From Gnetum montanum (lineage: Eukaryota; Streptophyta; Gnetopsida; Gnetales; Gnetaceae): 64,000 bases of DNA. The translations under genes were made by a program, and so were the position numbers. Shown one piece after another: positions 1-11,925 of the stretch (position 1 is the stretch's first letter; each line of letters begins with the position of its first letter). The notes beneath the pieces were generated by a model. It was not told the DNA's origin. It worked only from the letters and a program-made list of their open reading frames with translations, and did not search any database. The stretch lies in the NCBI GenBank assembly GCA_015680685.1, contig MNCI01023527.1, positions 587,883 through 651,882 on the forward strand, written 5' to 3'.

Positions 1-1340
1 TTCTGTCTACTTTAGAATTGCACACGGTGGCTCCATCTCCTTGGTTGTATTCAAGTTTAAAGTTTTTAGTTAACTGAATCATTTTTTATTTTTTCTTGTC
101 TTCTTGGAGTTTTGTTTGTAGGATGACACTCCTAAGGTGTTCACGCACTGATGCACTTCATCATGATGATGAAGTATCATATTCTTCCTGATGCACATAA
201 CTAGGTTAATCAATCCATTCATAAGTACATTCCTGACTCCTAATAAACTTCCTATTCCCCATCATGTTCCCCTTATCCTATTCAGTTACACCCCCTTGAT
301 ACATTCTACTCATCCCAAAATTCTTAAAACACTATTACACACTATGATTCTCTAAGCAGTTGCAATGCAAAACACAGTACATGGTACATGATACAAATGA
401 AAATGCATGAGCACTAATATAGAACTAAAAGCAAGCTCTTCCAAAAAGAACAAAAATAAAAAGAAAATAAAAACAAAAAAAACAAAAAGAATAAAAATAT
501 CAAAGAGAAAAATGCATGGAAAAGGTCTTCATGACCCCGTTAACATCATAGACCAAAGACCATTAGCTCTTCTCATACAAGCCCCAGGTGGGAAGGCAAT
601 TATCTTAGAAAAAAATAGTTACACTCATGTCTCAAATGATCATGTTGCATATCATTGTGTGGATTTGGCTATTTACAATGGGCTCTCATAAACACTCTAG
701 AAGAGTCACGTTTCTCCAAAGAATGCACCTCCTATGACTTGGTTCTGAGTCTACTGAAAATTAGCTACTGACAAGAACTAAAGATATGGCTTGTTCATGT
801 GAGATCATTCCTCTTCTACAATTCCAATAGCAATTATAACCATTGATCAACTCTTGATTTTTCTAGTTACAACTCATCCCCTTGCATCTTGAACTGCATT
901 TCCCCAATCCCATGTACTTCTAAATATAGTGTGATGACATCTAGCCAGGGGCTGATGGATAATGCTTGGTACTTGCTTGTTCATGGTGTTTTGTACTTCT
1001 TTGTCGATGCCTCTTGGGTGGATTCCTCTAGAAGTCAACAAAGAGGGGCCAATGAAATACCACTAATTTTGACCGAACACTTTGAAATGAGAATAACTCA
1101 GACCCTTCCAAGATTTTAGGAGGCAAACATCTGACTAAGGCATGTAACTCATGCTTGACTTGTCAAGTCAGCTTGAGCTAGCTTACCCTCAGCATGAGCA
1201 ACTACGATGACTCCAAAATCAGGTCAAAGATGGTCCAATATGATGGTACAATCCATCCTCAAAGGCCACTACTATCCACTCCAAGTTTCAACATTCAAGA
1301 ATTCAAATTTCGAGACAAATGCTATACATTTCCTCACTCA
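1..1340. other. No recognisable gene; A-rich tract and short ORFs
   Basis: No conserved domain could be read on either strand. An A-rich tract near 436-515 makes the start of a plus-strand ORF (407-691) lysine-rich, so that ORF is probably compositional. A second short ORF at 889-1119 shows nothing familiar. The right end (from about 1145) already contains diverged words of the repeat annotated next. Confidence 0.5.
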
Positions 1341-1850
1341 CACTAATAGTCAAGCTGAGGTCACGCCGACAGCGTGAGTACAACGTGAGCAACTCTGAGA
1401 ACGTCAAAATTGAGTCTAAATGACTTGATTCCAAAGTCCAAGTCATCCTTAGAGTTCATTGTTGACAAATTCAAGTTCCAACCTCTATAATTCTATATTT
1501 TAGGTTCAAAATTGTAAGTTTTTGCAATTCACGTTGTGGTCACACTGCACTCATGCCGATAGTGTGAGTCTAGCATGAGTTACCAAAAGTGATTTAAAAC
1601 AAGGCACATTAAGCTCAATTTTTGACTTGCAAATCACTCCTAAGGTCAACCACAGTCAGGAAATTTTTGTACTCTAGAAACAAGCTTCAAAAATTATAAT
1701 TTGNTAGGAAATTTTTGTACTCTAGAAACAAGCTTCAAAAATTATAATTTGGTGTGAAATATGTCATTTTTAGTTCACTCAAACTGGGGTCATGCTGAGG
1801 TCATGCTAACAGTGTGAGTGCAACTTGAGTACTGATCACGCCTAGTCAAA
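1340..1850. repeat. Degenerate dispersed repeat with hairpin core
   Basis: A 19-bp core recurs at 1361-1379, 1551-1569 and 1801-1819, each time followed by a GTGAGT/CATGAG-type tail. In the first copy the core is an inverted repeat, TCACGC and GCGTGA around a 7-base spacer. The other two copies differ only by C-to-T or G-to-A changes, largely at CpG sites. Spacing is 190 and 250 bp, so this is a decayed repeat rather than a regular satellite. No coding potential is seen. Confidence 0.55.
1658..1751. repeat. Perfect 46-bp direct duplication around an N
   Basis: Bases 1658-1703 and 1706-1751 are identical. The only ambiguous base in the window (N at 1704) sits exactly between them. Perfect identity in such decayed surroundings, with an N at the junction, suggests an overlap left unmerged at assembly rather than a biological duplication. 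Confidence 0.8.
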
Positions 1851-1851
1851 A

Positions 1852-2637
1852 ACACGCCAAGAATGTGCTAAGGACATGCCAAGAAAAAATAAACTTACAC
1901 TGGGAGCCCTGGTGAAATAGAGATGCCTCAAACAGTCATAAAACCACTCAAATCGACATCCTACAGTAGTCAATTTAGGGATCAAGAAGTTTCAAGTGAG
2001 CTAGAGTCAATCTCTCTTGTTATACATTATCATCTTCAATGTAAATTTTCATCATTTGTGAGCTTGTCAAGCTCTTACACTCTAAATTGTACCTACTTCT
2101 ATGGGTGTAAGCTAGCTTGTATAAGCCAACACATGTTGTAAGATACAGTGCATCTAGTCAAGGACATAGCTTGCCTACACATGTCTAATTCACACACAGC
2201 TATCCATCAACCATATGCCTCTTGATCCATTTTTCTATCATTTTTCAATCATTGATTCCATCCATGAGTTTTGCACCCAAGCCCAGCCAAACCTTATAAA
2301 TACCCCATCCATTCACATAAATCGATGGGCAATTTTGAAGGTTGATAGCTTAGGAAACACTGACTAGCAACTTTTGGATGCTCAAGCACACCTAAATCCT
2401 AGCATCCAAACATCTACAAGCATATTACCTTGGGGCTTAGCACTTGACTTGCCATCCACATGCACAACTACATTTTGATCGGTGCACATTCATTCTAAGC
2501 AATACAATATAGTTCATTTTTTCCTTCCATTATATTGTTTACTTTGTTTTACATTTGGTTTATGTTTTGTTTGCAATATTGTTCTGTATAAGATCTATTT
2601 GCATTTTTTGTGTCACTATTTACATTTTGAATATTAG
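1852..2637. other. No gene recognised; TATA-like box
   Basis: A TATAAATA word lies at 2295-2302 in an otherwise non-coding stretch. It could be the promoter of a decayed LTR, but I found no matching second LTR, primer-binding site or target duplication, so this stays a guess. The ORF at 1923-2141 is not recognisable. Confidence 0.3.
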
Positions 2638-2639
2638 TC

Positions 2640-3180
2640 ATGATAACCCCAACCCAAGCCATAGCTTACATTCGGGGAAGTCCTTATTTGATTTGCATGC
2701 AAACCATCCAAGGCATTCTTCCTTCATTTTCTTTTCCAGCTTGCCCTCATGCGAAGGCAAGGTCAACTGTACCCATCCAACAATATTTTGGTGTTTGTTT
2801 TTTCCTTCCATCTTTATGCCAATGATTTCGGTCAGTACAATAATGATGGAGAGCATAACAATGAAGTTGATGAATAACATAAACGATAGTGCAAAGCTCC
2901 TATCCAGAAAACCCTTAGGGGTGATCACAAGGGGATCACCCATTGACACACTATTAAGCAAGCGATCAAATTCACCAGCATTGAATTGCAGCCCCTCCTC
3001 TTCTAGTTTACTCAAAAGTGTCATGGAATCCTCAACACTCATGTGTCTCTTAGGAAGTAAGGCCAAATCCATGAAAGGGTCATTAGCAACTAGGGCCTCT
3101 TCCTCCATGACAGCGGCCTCTTCTTCTGCAACCAGGGCCTCTTCTTCCTTTTCAACATGTGCCCCTACATAAGTGGCTAA
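2640..3180 (-). pseudogene. Glu-rich ORF remnant with hydrophobic segment, unrecognised
   Basis: The minus strand is open from about 3180 to 2638. It begins with a Glu/Ala-rich stretch in which EEEALVA-like words repeat three times, continues through a mixed polar segment, and then has about 25 strongly hydrophobic residues (2820-2890) that resemble a membrane span. I do not recognise the protein. It lies downstream of, and on the same strand as, the broken block at 3.3-5.1 kb and may be its 3' part. The Glu-rich start is partly due to a local GAGGAA-type microsatellite, so coding status is uncertain. Confidence 0.3.
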
Positions 3181-3327
3181 AAACTCTTCTTTTTCTTCTT
3201 CTAATAAACACGTTCAAAATAAGCAGGATACTCTAACATAAAATGGGTGCTACGCTATACTACACTACACAGTGTAGCACAACGTAGCAAGTGCTACACT
3301 AATTAGATAGTTAAGCATACTTACCAA

Positions 3328-5085
3328 CTACAGGCTGCACTTTGCAAACTTTGATTCACAACTTTCTCCCCCTCCATTTGTATGGGGAGGTTCTTCCACA
3401 GGATGAGAATTTTTACATTGCAGCCTAGTTTTTACGGTTTCTTCAATGAGGCATGTCTCCTTTAATACATTGCCGATGTTAATGGGAGGTGCCTCCCCAA
3501 CACTGTCTAGGGCATGAAAGTTATACCCCACCTAATCCCTCATTGTTATTAAAAGTGATTCCCCAATAACTTCTGGGGGATCTTGGGATCGGGTGGTATG
3601 GAAAATTTGGCAAATCCATGGCTTGGATATCTAGTTACAATCCTACTATGCGCATGTGCCATTTTCACGAACCACCAATAATTTTTTGAACCATCACAGG
3701 GAAGCTATAAGGAAGGCATAGTGAATGTTGAAACGCACATCAAGCTTGTCACAAAGCTTAATCATTTTAGCACGCAAGCCTTTTGAAAGGTACCTAGTCC
3801 AATTATAATGAATTCCTTCCTCCATGACCTCCCTTATTATCCAAGCCTGCTCCACTCCAAGGATTTTTCTTTAGGAGAGTAGCTTGGGGAAGGCATGGGC
3901 TCAGAAGATAGGGTAAACCATTTGGACCACCACTAGCTTGACCTTATGAATGTAAATCCCCTTTCATTCCTTGCTTGTCCCTAGCCATTCCTCTATGTCC
4001 CCTTGATGGTTTGCATCTTTCCTAGACTTTTCCCCTATATGTAGGCCATTAGAGGAAACACTGAAAAGGTCTACAAAATTTTTTTCATTGATTTCAAATA
4101 CTACCTGCACATTGTGAACCTGTGTATGGAAGCGATCAACCTTTTTGAAAAAGGAATTAGCTAGGGAAAGCATTTTAGTAGCTGGGACACTTGGATTTAT
4201 AGCCAAGAATAAATCCATGAGCCTAGCCTCCTAAATGTTATGAACAAGGAGGGCTAGGGCCCCATTGCAAAGCCAATGTTGAGTCTCATCCACCTCCCCG
4301 TACTTGAAGAAGAGGTTGGTCTCTTCATGCCCAGAGGTGATCACTATAACTTCTTTGGATTCACTTGCTATTGCAATGGTTAGCAACAAAAATTAGCAAA
4401 GGCAAAAGCCAATCATGACTTGAGCACATAAAACCAAATGCATAATCTAATGTACCAGGTCTAAATGCCATAGGACATGGTAGAATTTCCACTAGGACGT
4501 CTTCTACGGTAAGCAGTCGATGAGATGCCCATTTGCTATCCAACTAGCCAACTTCTTCACATTTCCCATAGAACTTGGCATACTTAGTTGGATAGGTTTT
4601 GAAGTCAAGCCAAAGTTGTTCTGTAACACCGGCATGCACGTTCCCGATAGAAGAGAACTCTTGAAAAGCTATTTGGGCTAATGCCAATGTATCCGTGTTA
4701 CTGTGAAGACCATCCTTGTCAATATAAAACCTAACAACATGCAAGATATAGTAAGCATTTTTGACTAGCATAAGGAAAACGATACAACATTATTAAAATA
4801 CCTTCATAGGACTCACCCACCAACAAAATAAACGGTTTCAAGTAGGTTCTAAAAGTAGGTGCCCATATGATGGGAAACATATAACGTGTTGTATAAATGG
4901 TAGCATTTGAATTTAGTCATGTCCCAGATCCAACTTAATTGCCTCAAGCTCCATAGGCACCGATTTGAGCCTTCTCCCACTTCACCTTCAATCGATCTCT
5001 CAACCATGAACTTTAGAATGCCCTGGTTCACCCCAAGAAACAACGTTTTAGTATAGTAACTATTTCGGCTGATAAGTGTGACCAC
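3328..5085 (-). pseudogene. Broken plant-transposon-like coding block
   Basis: Consecutive minus-strand ORF pieces (5085-4849, 4771-4544, 4543-4361, 4218-3964, about 3890-3640, 3531-3328) have protein-like composition and are separated by stops and frame changes. The piece near 3720-3850 reads as an EEGIHYNW-type segment. That word and the overall pattern resemble the uncharacterised plant transposon protein family (PF20167-like) also suspected in the 8-kb modules. No catalytic motif could be identified. Several segments could be exons, since AG-rich acceptor-like sites occur. The family call is by eye and weak. Confidence 0.35.
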
Positions 5086-5379
5086 ACAATCATACTAAAA
5101 TGGTGAAGGAGGAACTCTAAGAATTCTAGTGCACTGTCTTGGAACTAGATTGCCTAATGCCCCACCCATGCATAGGGAGGGAGGACATTGGCCACAGGTT
5201 CCTACCAGCTCAAGCACAATTAGGACTAGTTTGAACATGACCCTGTGAAATACAACAAGAAAGAGTTAGTACAACATTCAAGTAACAATTACCAAATAGC
5301 ATAGCATAACTCATGTTGAATAGTTTTTCCCTTAGGCATGAAACAATAAGTCCCTGGTAAAATAGGATTAAACATTTCA

Positions 5380-6680
5380 TGAAGCATAGCAAAGTGTCAC
5401 ACATAGCGTAGCGTAGCAACTACGCCCTACATAGCACAGCGTAGTAGCTATGCCTTGCATAACATAGTATGGTAGATATGTCCTATACAGCGTAGCGTAC
5501 TACCCATACTTTGTACAATAGTAATGGTTGTGTTACGCATAGCATAGTAGGACAACTGCACCCCATGTAGCATAGTAAAGTGGCAAGTACAATAGACTCA
5601 ACAATGCAACAAGTGTAACAATACGACAAGAACAACAATCATAACATGTAATAGGAAATAAAATGTAGTAAGAAAACCACTCTAACAGTGTGCAGTGTGG
5701 GCCTTTGATAGCATAGCAGCATGACAGTTTGCCAGCGTAACAGCCTAACAAGCCTATCAATATAACAATGTAGCATAACAGGAACTAAAATGTAACAATC
5801 TAACAGTGACAATAACCAAAACAACGTGGCCTATGAAAAATAACTCATAGTATTCTCGTTGTCCTGGCCCTACTCCATCGCAAACATAGCTAGGTAAAAC
5901 ATAGAGAAAATAAACTTCCCCTTTGCTTATGCTACACTACGCTATGTTGGGCATGTGCTACGCTACTCTGAAACTTTGCAAACAAAAAAACCCTCCTAAG
6001 GATGGTATGCTATGCTGAGTGTGCACTATGCCACCCAAAACCACCCAAATCCCTACAATAGCGTAGTGACCATTCTTAACAATGGTGGCCAAGGTGGTGC
6101 TGCCATAGCCTAGCGGCCACCATAGCCGTTGCAGCCAGAGTGGTGATAGCTGTGGCGCATGGGGCAAGATGAAAATAATAACAATAGTCACAGTGTAGCC
6201 ACAATGATGATCATGATAACCAAAAATAGTGATGGAAATAGTGATCTAACTTGATAGATTGAAAAATGAAAATGACGGTAGCATAGTGAATTACTGAGTA
6301 GATGGAGCCTCTTGCTGCTACTCAACGCACACCTTGGAGAGGCATCCGAGAGTGTGCTTCACTTTGTCCACCTTGGCAAGTCCTTGATGCCTACATTCAC
6401 TTTTGTGGGCCATTTCCTTATTTGCAAATTAGCTGTATCAACTGCTACACTACACCTATTATGCTCTCTCGCAACTTGACCATGCTACACTTTGGGTGTT
6501 TGCTTTGACAATGAAAATGACAAGTTTACTAGGTGAGAATCCCCTATTTATAGCCAACATGGTAAAAATAACTATTAGTTTCATGTCCTGAATAACGTGG
6601 AACACCCCTGCAATGTAGCACTACTATAGCATGGTATGTCCCCATTGCAGCCTAGCACTCAGCTATAGTGTAGAAAGTGG
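5380..6680. repeat. TAGCGTAG/CTACGCTA low-complexity tract
   Basis: Words related to TAGCATAGCGTAG and its complement recur irregularly, densest at 5385-5580 and 5930-6130, with outliers at 3243-3300 and 6600-6680. Many words are near-palindromic (TAGCGCTA-like). Most substitutions between words are C-to-T or G-to-A. ORFs here (for example 5533-5760 and 5958-6191 on the minus strand) are products of this composition and are not annotated as genes. Confidence 0.6.
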
Positions 6681-6729
6681 ACCCACTGAAATTTTCACTT
6701 CATCTTTACAAATTTTACATTGTTACATT

Positions 6730-6970
6730 CTGCCAAGACCTTAAACTAGCAATTTTAACTTATAGTGTAGCCAAGTTATGGTCCACCATGACCTTAAATG
6801 AGAAATTTTAGTATTCGTCTTACATTTTAGGCCCAATGACGATTTGCTACAACCTTAAACTGATAACTTTAACTCATAATATTACATGGTTACAATCCGC
6901 TAAGACCTTAAACTAGCAATTTCAATTTACAAATTTTGGATAGTGGCGGTCCACTAAGATCTTAAAATGG
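6730..6970. repeat. Degenerate ~55-bp minisatellite, five units
   Basis: The word GACCTTAAAC and variants starts at 6737, 6790, 6851, 6904 and 6958, giving periods of 53, 61, 53 and 54 bp. Each unit continues with an AGCAATTTTAA-like segment. The array ends just upstream of the reverse-transcriptase remnant and may be a non-coding part of that element. Confidence 0.65.
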
Positions 6971-7189
6971 CAACTATCTTATGTTGCATTATTGCTTTAC
7001 ATATATTCATTACATGTTTTTCCTTCGAACAGGTATCACTTGACTTGGTCTATTTGCTTATTGTAATAGGTTCAATTGAAAAAATGGCTATGCATGGTGA
7101 TCTTTGTTTACCTTTGACCTTGACGGGTCCCTACAATAGATTTACAAGATGCTTGAATCTAGAATTGGTAGACTTTGAATAATCCTCTT

Positions 7190-8104
7190 GTGACATTCAC
7201 ATAGCATCCTTAGAAGCACCCATGGACTGGCACGAACAGCTATTCTAGGCCCTAGACTTAGAGGCTAGGGATGTAACTAAGGATTCTCTTATTGAAATCC
7301 CTGTAAATACCTCTAGAGGTCAAGAAAAAACCCTAAAATTTAGCTTCCTATTACATCCACAAGTACATCAAAACATCTTGAAAGTGCTCAATGACAATGT
7401 TAAAGTGTTTGCATGGTCATATGATAACATGCTAGTCCTAGAACCATGGCTCATACAACACAACATTATCCTAGATCCTCATGTCAAGGCAGTCAAGCAA
7501 AAGGATCACAAAACCAAATCGGAGATTGTACTAGCTATACACGATGAAATCATGAAGGTTTATCAAGATGGTTTCATTCAGGCAGTCGATTACTCAGAAT
7601 GGGTATCAAACATCATTGTAGTTTCTAAGATAATAGGAGGTATACAAATTTGTATAGAATTTCAAGACCTGAACAAAGTAACGATTAAGGATGACTTCCC
7701 ATTGCCAAGCATCGATCAACTTATTGACACTACAGCTAGTCATGCCTTACTGTCCTTCATGGATGCGTTCTTGGGCTATAACCAGATCCATATAAACCCA
7801 TAGCATTAATTGGAAACCACCTTCATGACCCCTTGTAGAACCTTTTGTTGCACAATGATTCCTTTTGGACTAAAAAACACTGGAGCAACCTATCAACGAG
7901 TGATGACATACATTTTTAGCAACTACCTCTTGCAGAGTTTAAACAATTATGTTGATGACATAGCAGTCAAGTCTAAGGAAGCTATTGATCATCCCAATGA
8001 TCTCAATATAGTCCTCTAATGTTCTCATAGGCATCACCTATGCCTCAACCCTAGGAAATGTGTTTTCAGAGTTAAAACTGGACGCATGCTAGGTTTTGTA
8101 GTGT
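7190..8104 (+). pseudogene. Ty3/gypsy reverse transcriptase (pol) pseudogene
   Basis: One reading frame carries a gypsy-type reverse transcriptase. It has the pre-RT VFAWSYDNM segment, a WVSNIIVVSK-type strand, FQDLNK, DFPLPSIDQLID, the first catalytic Asp in SFMDAF (7762-7764) followed by GYNQI, then IPFGLKNTGATYQR and the YVDD box (7948-7959), ending near RMLGFVV. The pattern resembles the Tat-like branch of plant gypsy elements. Stops lie at 7801 and 7807 between the two halves, at 7234, after 8016 and at 8104. No protease, RNase H or integrase adjoins. Homology stops where module copy A begins, so the polymerase appears truncated by that junction. Confidence 0.92.
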
Positions 8105-9640
8105 AGGAGGTAAAATCTAACAAGTCTTGGTTGCTAGAAGAGAACAATGCACTGAAGGCAAAAATAGAGAACTTTTTGGCTAATGAAAATAGTTTAATAG
8201 ATAAGAATATTATTTAGAACCAAAAAATGAGCGATTTAATTGTAGCACTAAATATAGAAATATGCATGCTAAAGAATGCATTGGTGTCCAAAAACATTCA
8301 CCCTTGAAGCAAAATCATATAAGATCCTAATAATGGTATAATGTTCTACATTTTCTATATTTCTTCAAATATTTATTATTTTTGGAAGCTTCTCTTTGAA
8401 AGTCCTTAATTTCAATGTGTATAATAGATTTTAATGATATTGTAACACCCAAAGTAGCCAGAATACAACAAAGAACAAATAATTCATGAGATCAAGAATT
8501 TCCAAAAAGCAACAAGTAAGTGAACTTGATATTGTTAGATATGTTATGTTTAGAAATTTATATTTTTAATTTTTTGCTCACCTATTATGTTATTATATGT
8601 ATGAAACTATAATAATCAAATGGGGTCTAAGTTTATTATCTAATTTTTCTATTTTGAAATTGATGCCAATGTTAATTTGAAAACACCAATTGATGATTAT
8701 GAAATAATTAAAAGTGTGAGTTAGTTACTTATTTCTAGTATGCTTGATAATAAAGAACTTGTGAGGATATCATTTGTCATAGGATTCTCTTTTAGGACTT
8801 TATATAAAAAAGGGTGGAAAGAATAGCTAGACAATAACATCATAAATGTCTATATCTTGCACTTGAAGGAACTTTAGAAGTTTCTCTATGGTTGTCATGA
8901 ATATATGTCAATGTTATGAGAAGTCCTTCAAGAGCAAGATGCAGGTGTCTTAGAAGAACCAGTCAAGACCTAGATTAAAGAAAAACAACAAAATACATAT
9001 CATAAAAGTTGTAAATGGTACATTGGTTGAAAAAGAAGTTGACAATTTTTTTGTAGAAATAGATTGTGTTAAAGAGCTTAAATTTAAAATTTTTTGGGAT
9101 GAGTTCTTGGAATCTAAACATACAATTTTTTTATCTTCTTTTGAACATTGGTGGACATTGGATTCTTGTTGTTGTTGACATACCAGCATATAAAATTTTG
9201 GTGTATGATTCAATGCCTTATTTATAACATATTTCAGTAGTTAAAAGACTGATGTTGAATTTTATTAATTGTTTATTTGATGGTGAGTTTGTTTGCTCTG
9301 AAGGTGTCATGGAACTCAAGGGAAAGAGGAAAATAATAGCTATAAAGTAGAATGTAATTATAGTTGAAGGTCTTTTGAAATGAAAAAATGGATATGACTA
9401 TGGAATGCATACAATAATCTATATGCATCACTTGGTACTAAATAAAGAGTTAAATTTCACTATTGATTATGTTTTAGTGTATTGGAAGACTATGATATGG
9501 GAAATCCTAAGTTCTCTAGGAGTTCATCAAGTTTGGAGAAACATGTGTTTTTGGCATATGTTGAATTAGAACTACAGTGAACATGGTTTAATTATATTAT
9601 GTGATGTAAATAAATTTTATTATAGTCATTTTCCATGATG
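8105..9640 (+). pseudogene. Ulp1/C48-protease-like transposon ORF, copy A
   Basis: A short coiled-coil-like segment (SWLLEENNALKAKIEN, from about 8127) comes first. An intron-like AT-rich gap follows to about 8660. The protease-like part starts near 8663 with an LDNNIINVYI segment, typical of the Ulp1 N-lobe. It continues through the HW region (frameshifted near 9130-9180), a VYDSMP segment with the Asp, and NGYDYG, where the family has NGYDCG. The catalytic Cys position is thus Tyr (9399-9401). Stops lie at 8215, 8824, 8875, 9348 and 9381. Ulp1-like proteases are common passengers in plant Mutator- and CACTA-type transposons, which is the likeliest origin; a host SUMO protease gene is unlikely. 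Confidence 0.7.
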
Positions 9641-10464
9641 CATTTCATTTTTTTGATGCTATTTTGTTGTAATGCATCTCTTCCATGATTTTGTAAATGA
9701 ATTTGTGTTGCATTTTGGCTGTAATGAATATCTTTTTCATTTTTGGAAAGTACCTAAAATAAATTTTCTATCATGTTTTCTATCTGGATGGGCTTTTTGA
9801 TATTCTATATATATTTAATTATTAATTATTATAGCATTATTGATCTTTCATAACTCATCCTTAAGTGTGTCTCATATGTTAAGATAAGTTTGATACTCAC
9901 AATTCAACAAAAGCTTCAAAAATATGCTTGAAACAAGTATTTGACTTTAAAATATATAAAACATCAATTTCCAATCTTAATTTTAAATATTTTCATTGAT
10001 TTTTTCTAACCTACATGTCAAACTGACCTTGCACATATGGATTCCAATTACATGAGACACGTAAGGGATTGCACTCTAGGGTTGTGAAACCATGTGTCAC
10101 ACATGTCATCACTATTTCAAACCTGATTGTGATGTGAATGTTCTTGCAACTAATGCATAGAGTCTATGACAACACCCGAATCACAATAGCATGCACTATT
10201 CTAGAGTGCAAGAACATGCGAGCCATAATTCAATGCACTTTGTTAACCAAGTCTTTATTTTAGACTATGAAATGACTACGAGTCACTACCTTACACACTA
10301 TTTTCAAGTTTTCAAGTTACAAGGGAAATGTGTGTCACATGTTCTCACACACCAAACTTGTGAAATGTACTTGTAACCTACACTTAGATTCTATGAATGC
10401 ATGTGTGTTGTAGTTAGACACACTATATTCTACATGTCTCTATTTTAAGTTATGATGGGAATGT

Positions 10465-11765
10465 GATTTGTAGTCTTAACCAAAAGGCTCTCAAACCTTA
10501 TGGTAGGAAATAATTGCTCCTAGGTTGTGGATACTAGAAGGTAGAGGATCTTCTTGTAGTAAATTCTAGGCAAATTACAAGGAAGTATGACTAGCACCCT
10601 TTTACAGTCCCTTCTAAAAGGGAACAATTACTAATTATTTTAGGCTTTCGAAAGATAAAGGGTCATTTGAGAGGTTGAAGATCATCCAAAAGGCACTCAA
10701 ACCTTCCAGTTGGGAATAATTTCTCTAAGATTGTGGCTTCCAAAAGGGAGAGGATCATCCAATTGCAAATTCTAGGTACACTAGGAGGAAGTCCAACTAG
10801 GACCTTCCAGTAGTCCCAATCGAAAGGTAGCTAGACCTTCTAGAAGGGAACAATTGCTAGAAATTTGAGGCTACTAGAAGGAAGAGGATCATCTGAGAGA
10901 CTAAGGATCATTAGGAAGGTACTAAAACCTTTTGATAGTGAATGACTACTCCAATATTGTGTCTACTAGATGGCAGAGGGTCATCCAACTGGAAATTCTA
11001 GCCAAACTATGAGGATGTGCTACTAGCACCCTCCCACATTCCCAACCAGAAGGAACTCAAACCTTCTATATGGGAACAATTGCTCTGAGATTTTGTCTTC
11101 TAGAAGGTAGTGGATCATCCAATTTCCAATTCTAGCCAAATTGCAAGAACTTGCTACTAGCATCCTCCTACAGTTCCAACTAGAAGATACCTAAACCTTT
11201 TGGAAGGGAAAGCTTTCTCCAAGATTGTAGTTACTAGAAGGTAAAGGATCATCTAGTTGCAAAATGTAGCTAAAGTATGAAGAACTGCATCTACCACCCT
11301 CCCTTAGTCCCAACTAGAAGACACCTAGACCTTCCAAAAGGGAACAATTGCTTGGACTTTCAAGCTACCAAAAATAAGAGGGTCATCTAGAAGGCTGAAG
11401 ATCATCCAAAAGGCATTAAGATCTTTTAATTGTAAATAATTTTTTAGAGATTATGGATTTTGGAAGGTAGAGGGTAATCCACTAATAATGTCTAGGTAAA
11501 TTGTGAGGATGTGCAACTACCATCCTCCTACAATCCCTACTAGAAAGCACCAAGACCTTCTAGAAGGGAACAACTACTTTGAGATTGTGGCTTATAGAAG
11601 ATAGAGTGTCAACCGATTACAAATTCTAGCTAAACTATGAGAATTTGTGACTAGCACCTTATCACATCCCTAACTAGAAGATAATCAAGCCTATCGAAAG
11701 GGAACAATTGTTTGGATTTTGAGGCTTTTAGAAGGAAGAGGATCATGTAGAAGGTAGTAGATCAC
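10465..11765 (+). repeat. Two-unit minisatellite array, copy A
   Basis: GGGAACAATTGCT-like words recur at about 10508, 10617, 10703, 10846, 10937, 11070, 11208, 11340, 11430, 11564 and 11700. Steps fall into two classes, about 85-110 bp and about 131-143 bp. The long unit carries a CAAATTCTAGC, CTAGCACCCTCC and CCAACTAGAAGG order. The short unit goes from AGGAAGAGGATCATC straight to the next CTCAAACCTT. The array lies between the convergent Ulp1-like and minus-strand pseudogenes. Perfect TTCTAGAA palindromes lie at 10838, 11098 and 11558. Confidence 0.8.
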
Positions 11766-11834
11766 ACTGTGACTTATATGCAACTAGCAATGGTTTCATG
11801 ATCATAGAGTTAAGGACTACAAGATCATGTGGTT

Positions 11835-11925
11835 TGCATGCCTTTGCACTATTCACTTACATTGTGAGTATATGCAGTTTACATGTCTTCACACTATTCA
11901 CTTGCACGGCAAGTAGATGTGCATT
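11835..11925 (+). repeat. 45-bp tandem repeat, two units (copy A)
   Basis: CATGYCTTYRCACTATTCACTT-like words start at 11837 and 11882, a 45-bp period. Copy B carries three units at the matching place, so the repeat number changed after the modules separated. Confidence 0.7.

Noticed and set aside
407-691. 94-codon lysine-rich ORF as a gene
   Set aside because: The first half is translated A-rich low-complexity DNA and the second half has no recognisable domain or second copy.
8105-9640. Host SUMO protease gene
   Set aside because: The Ulp1-like region is repeated with transposon-like companions, lacks the catalytic Cys and is full of stops, so a transposon passenger is more likely.
10465-11765. 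CRISPR-like array
   Set aside because: Units are long, diverged and continuous without unique spacers, and the DNA is eukaryotic.
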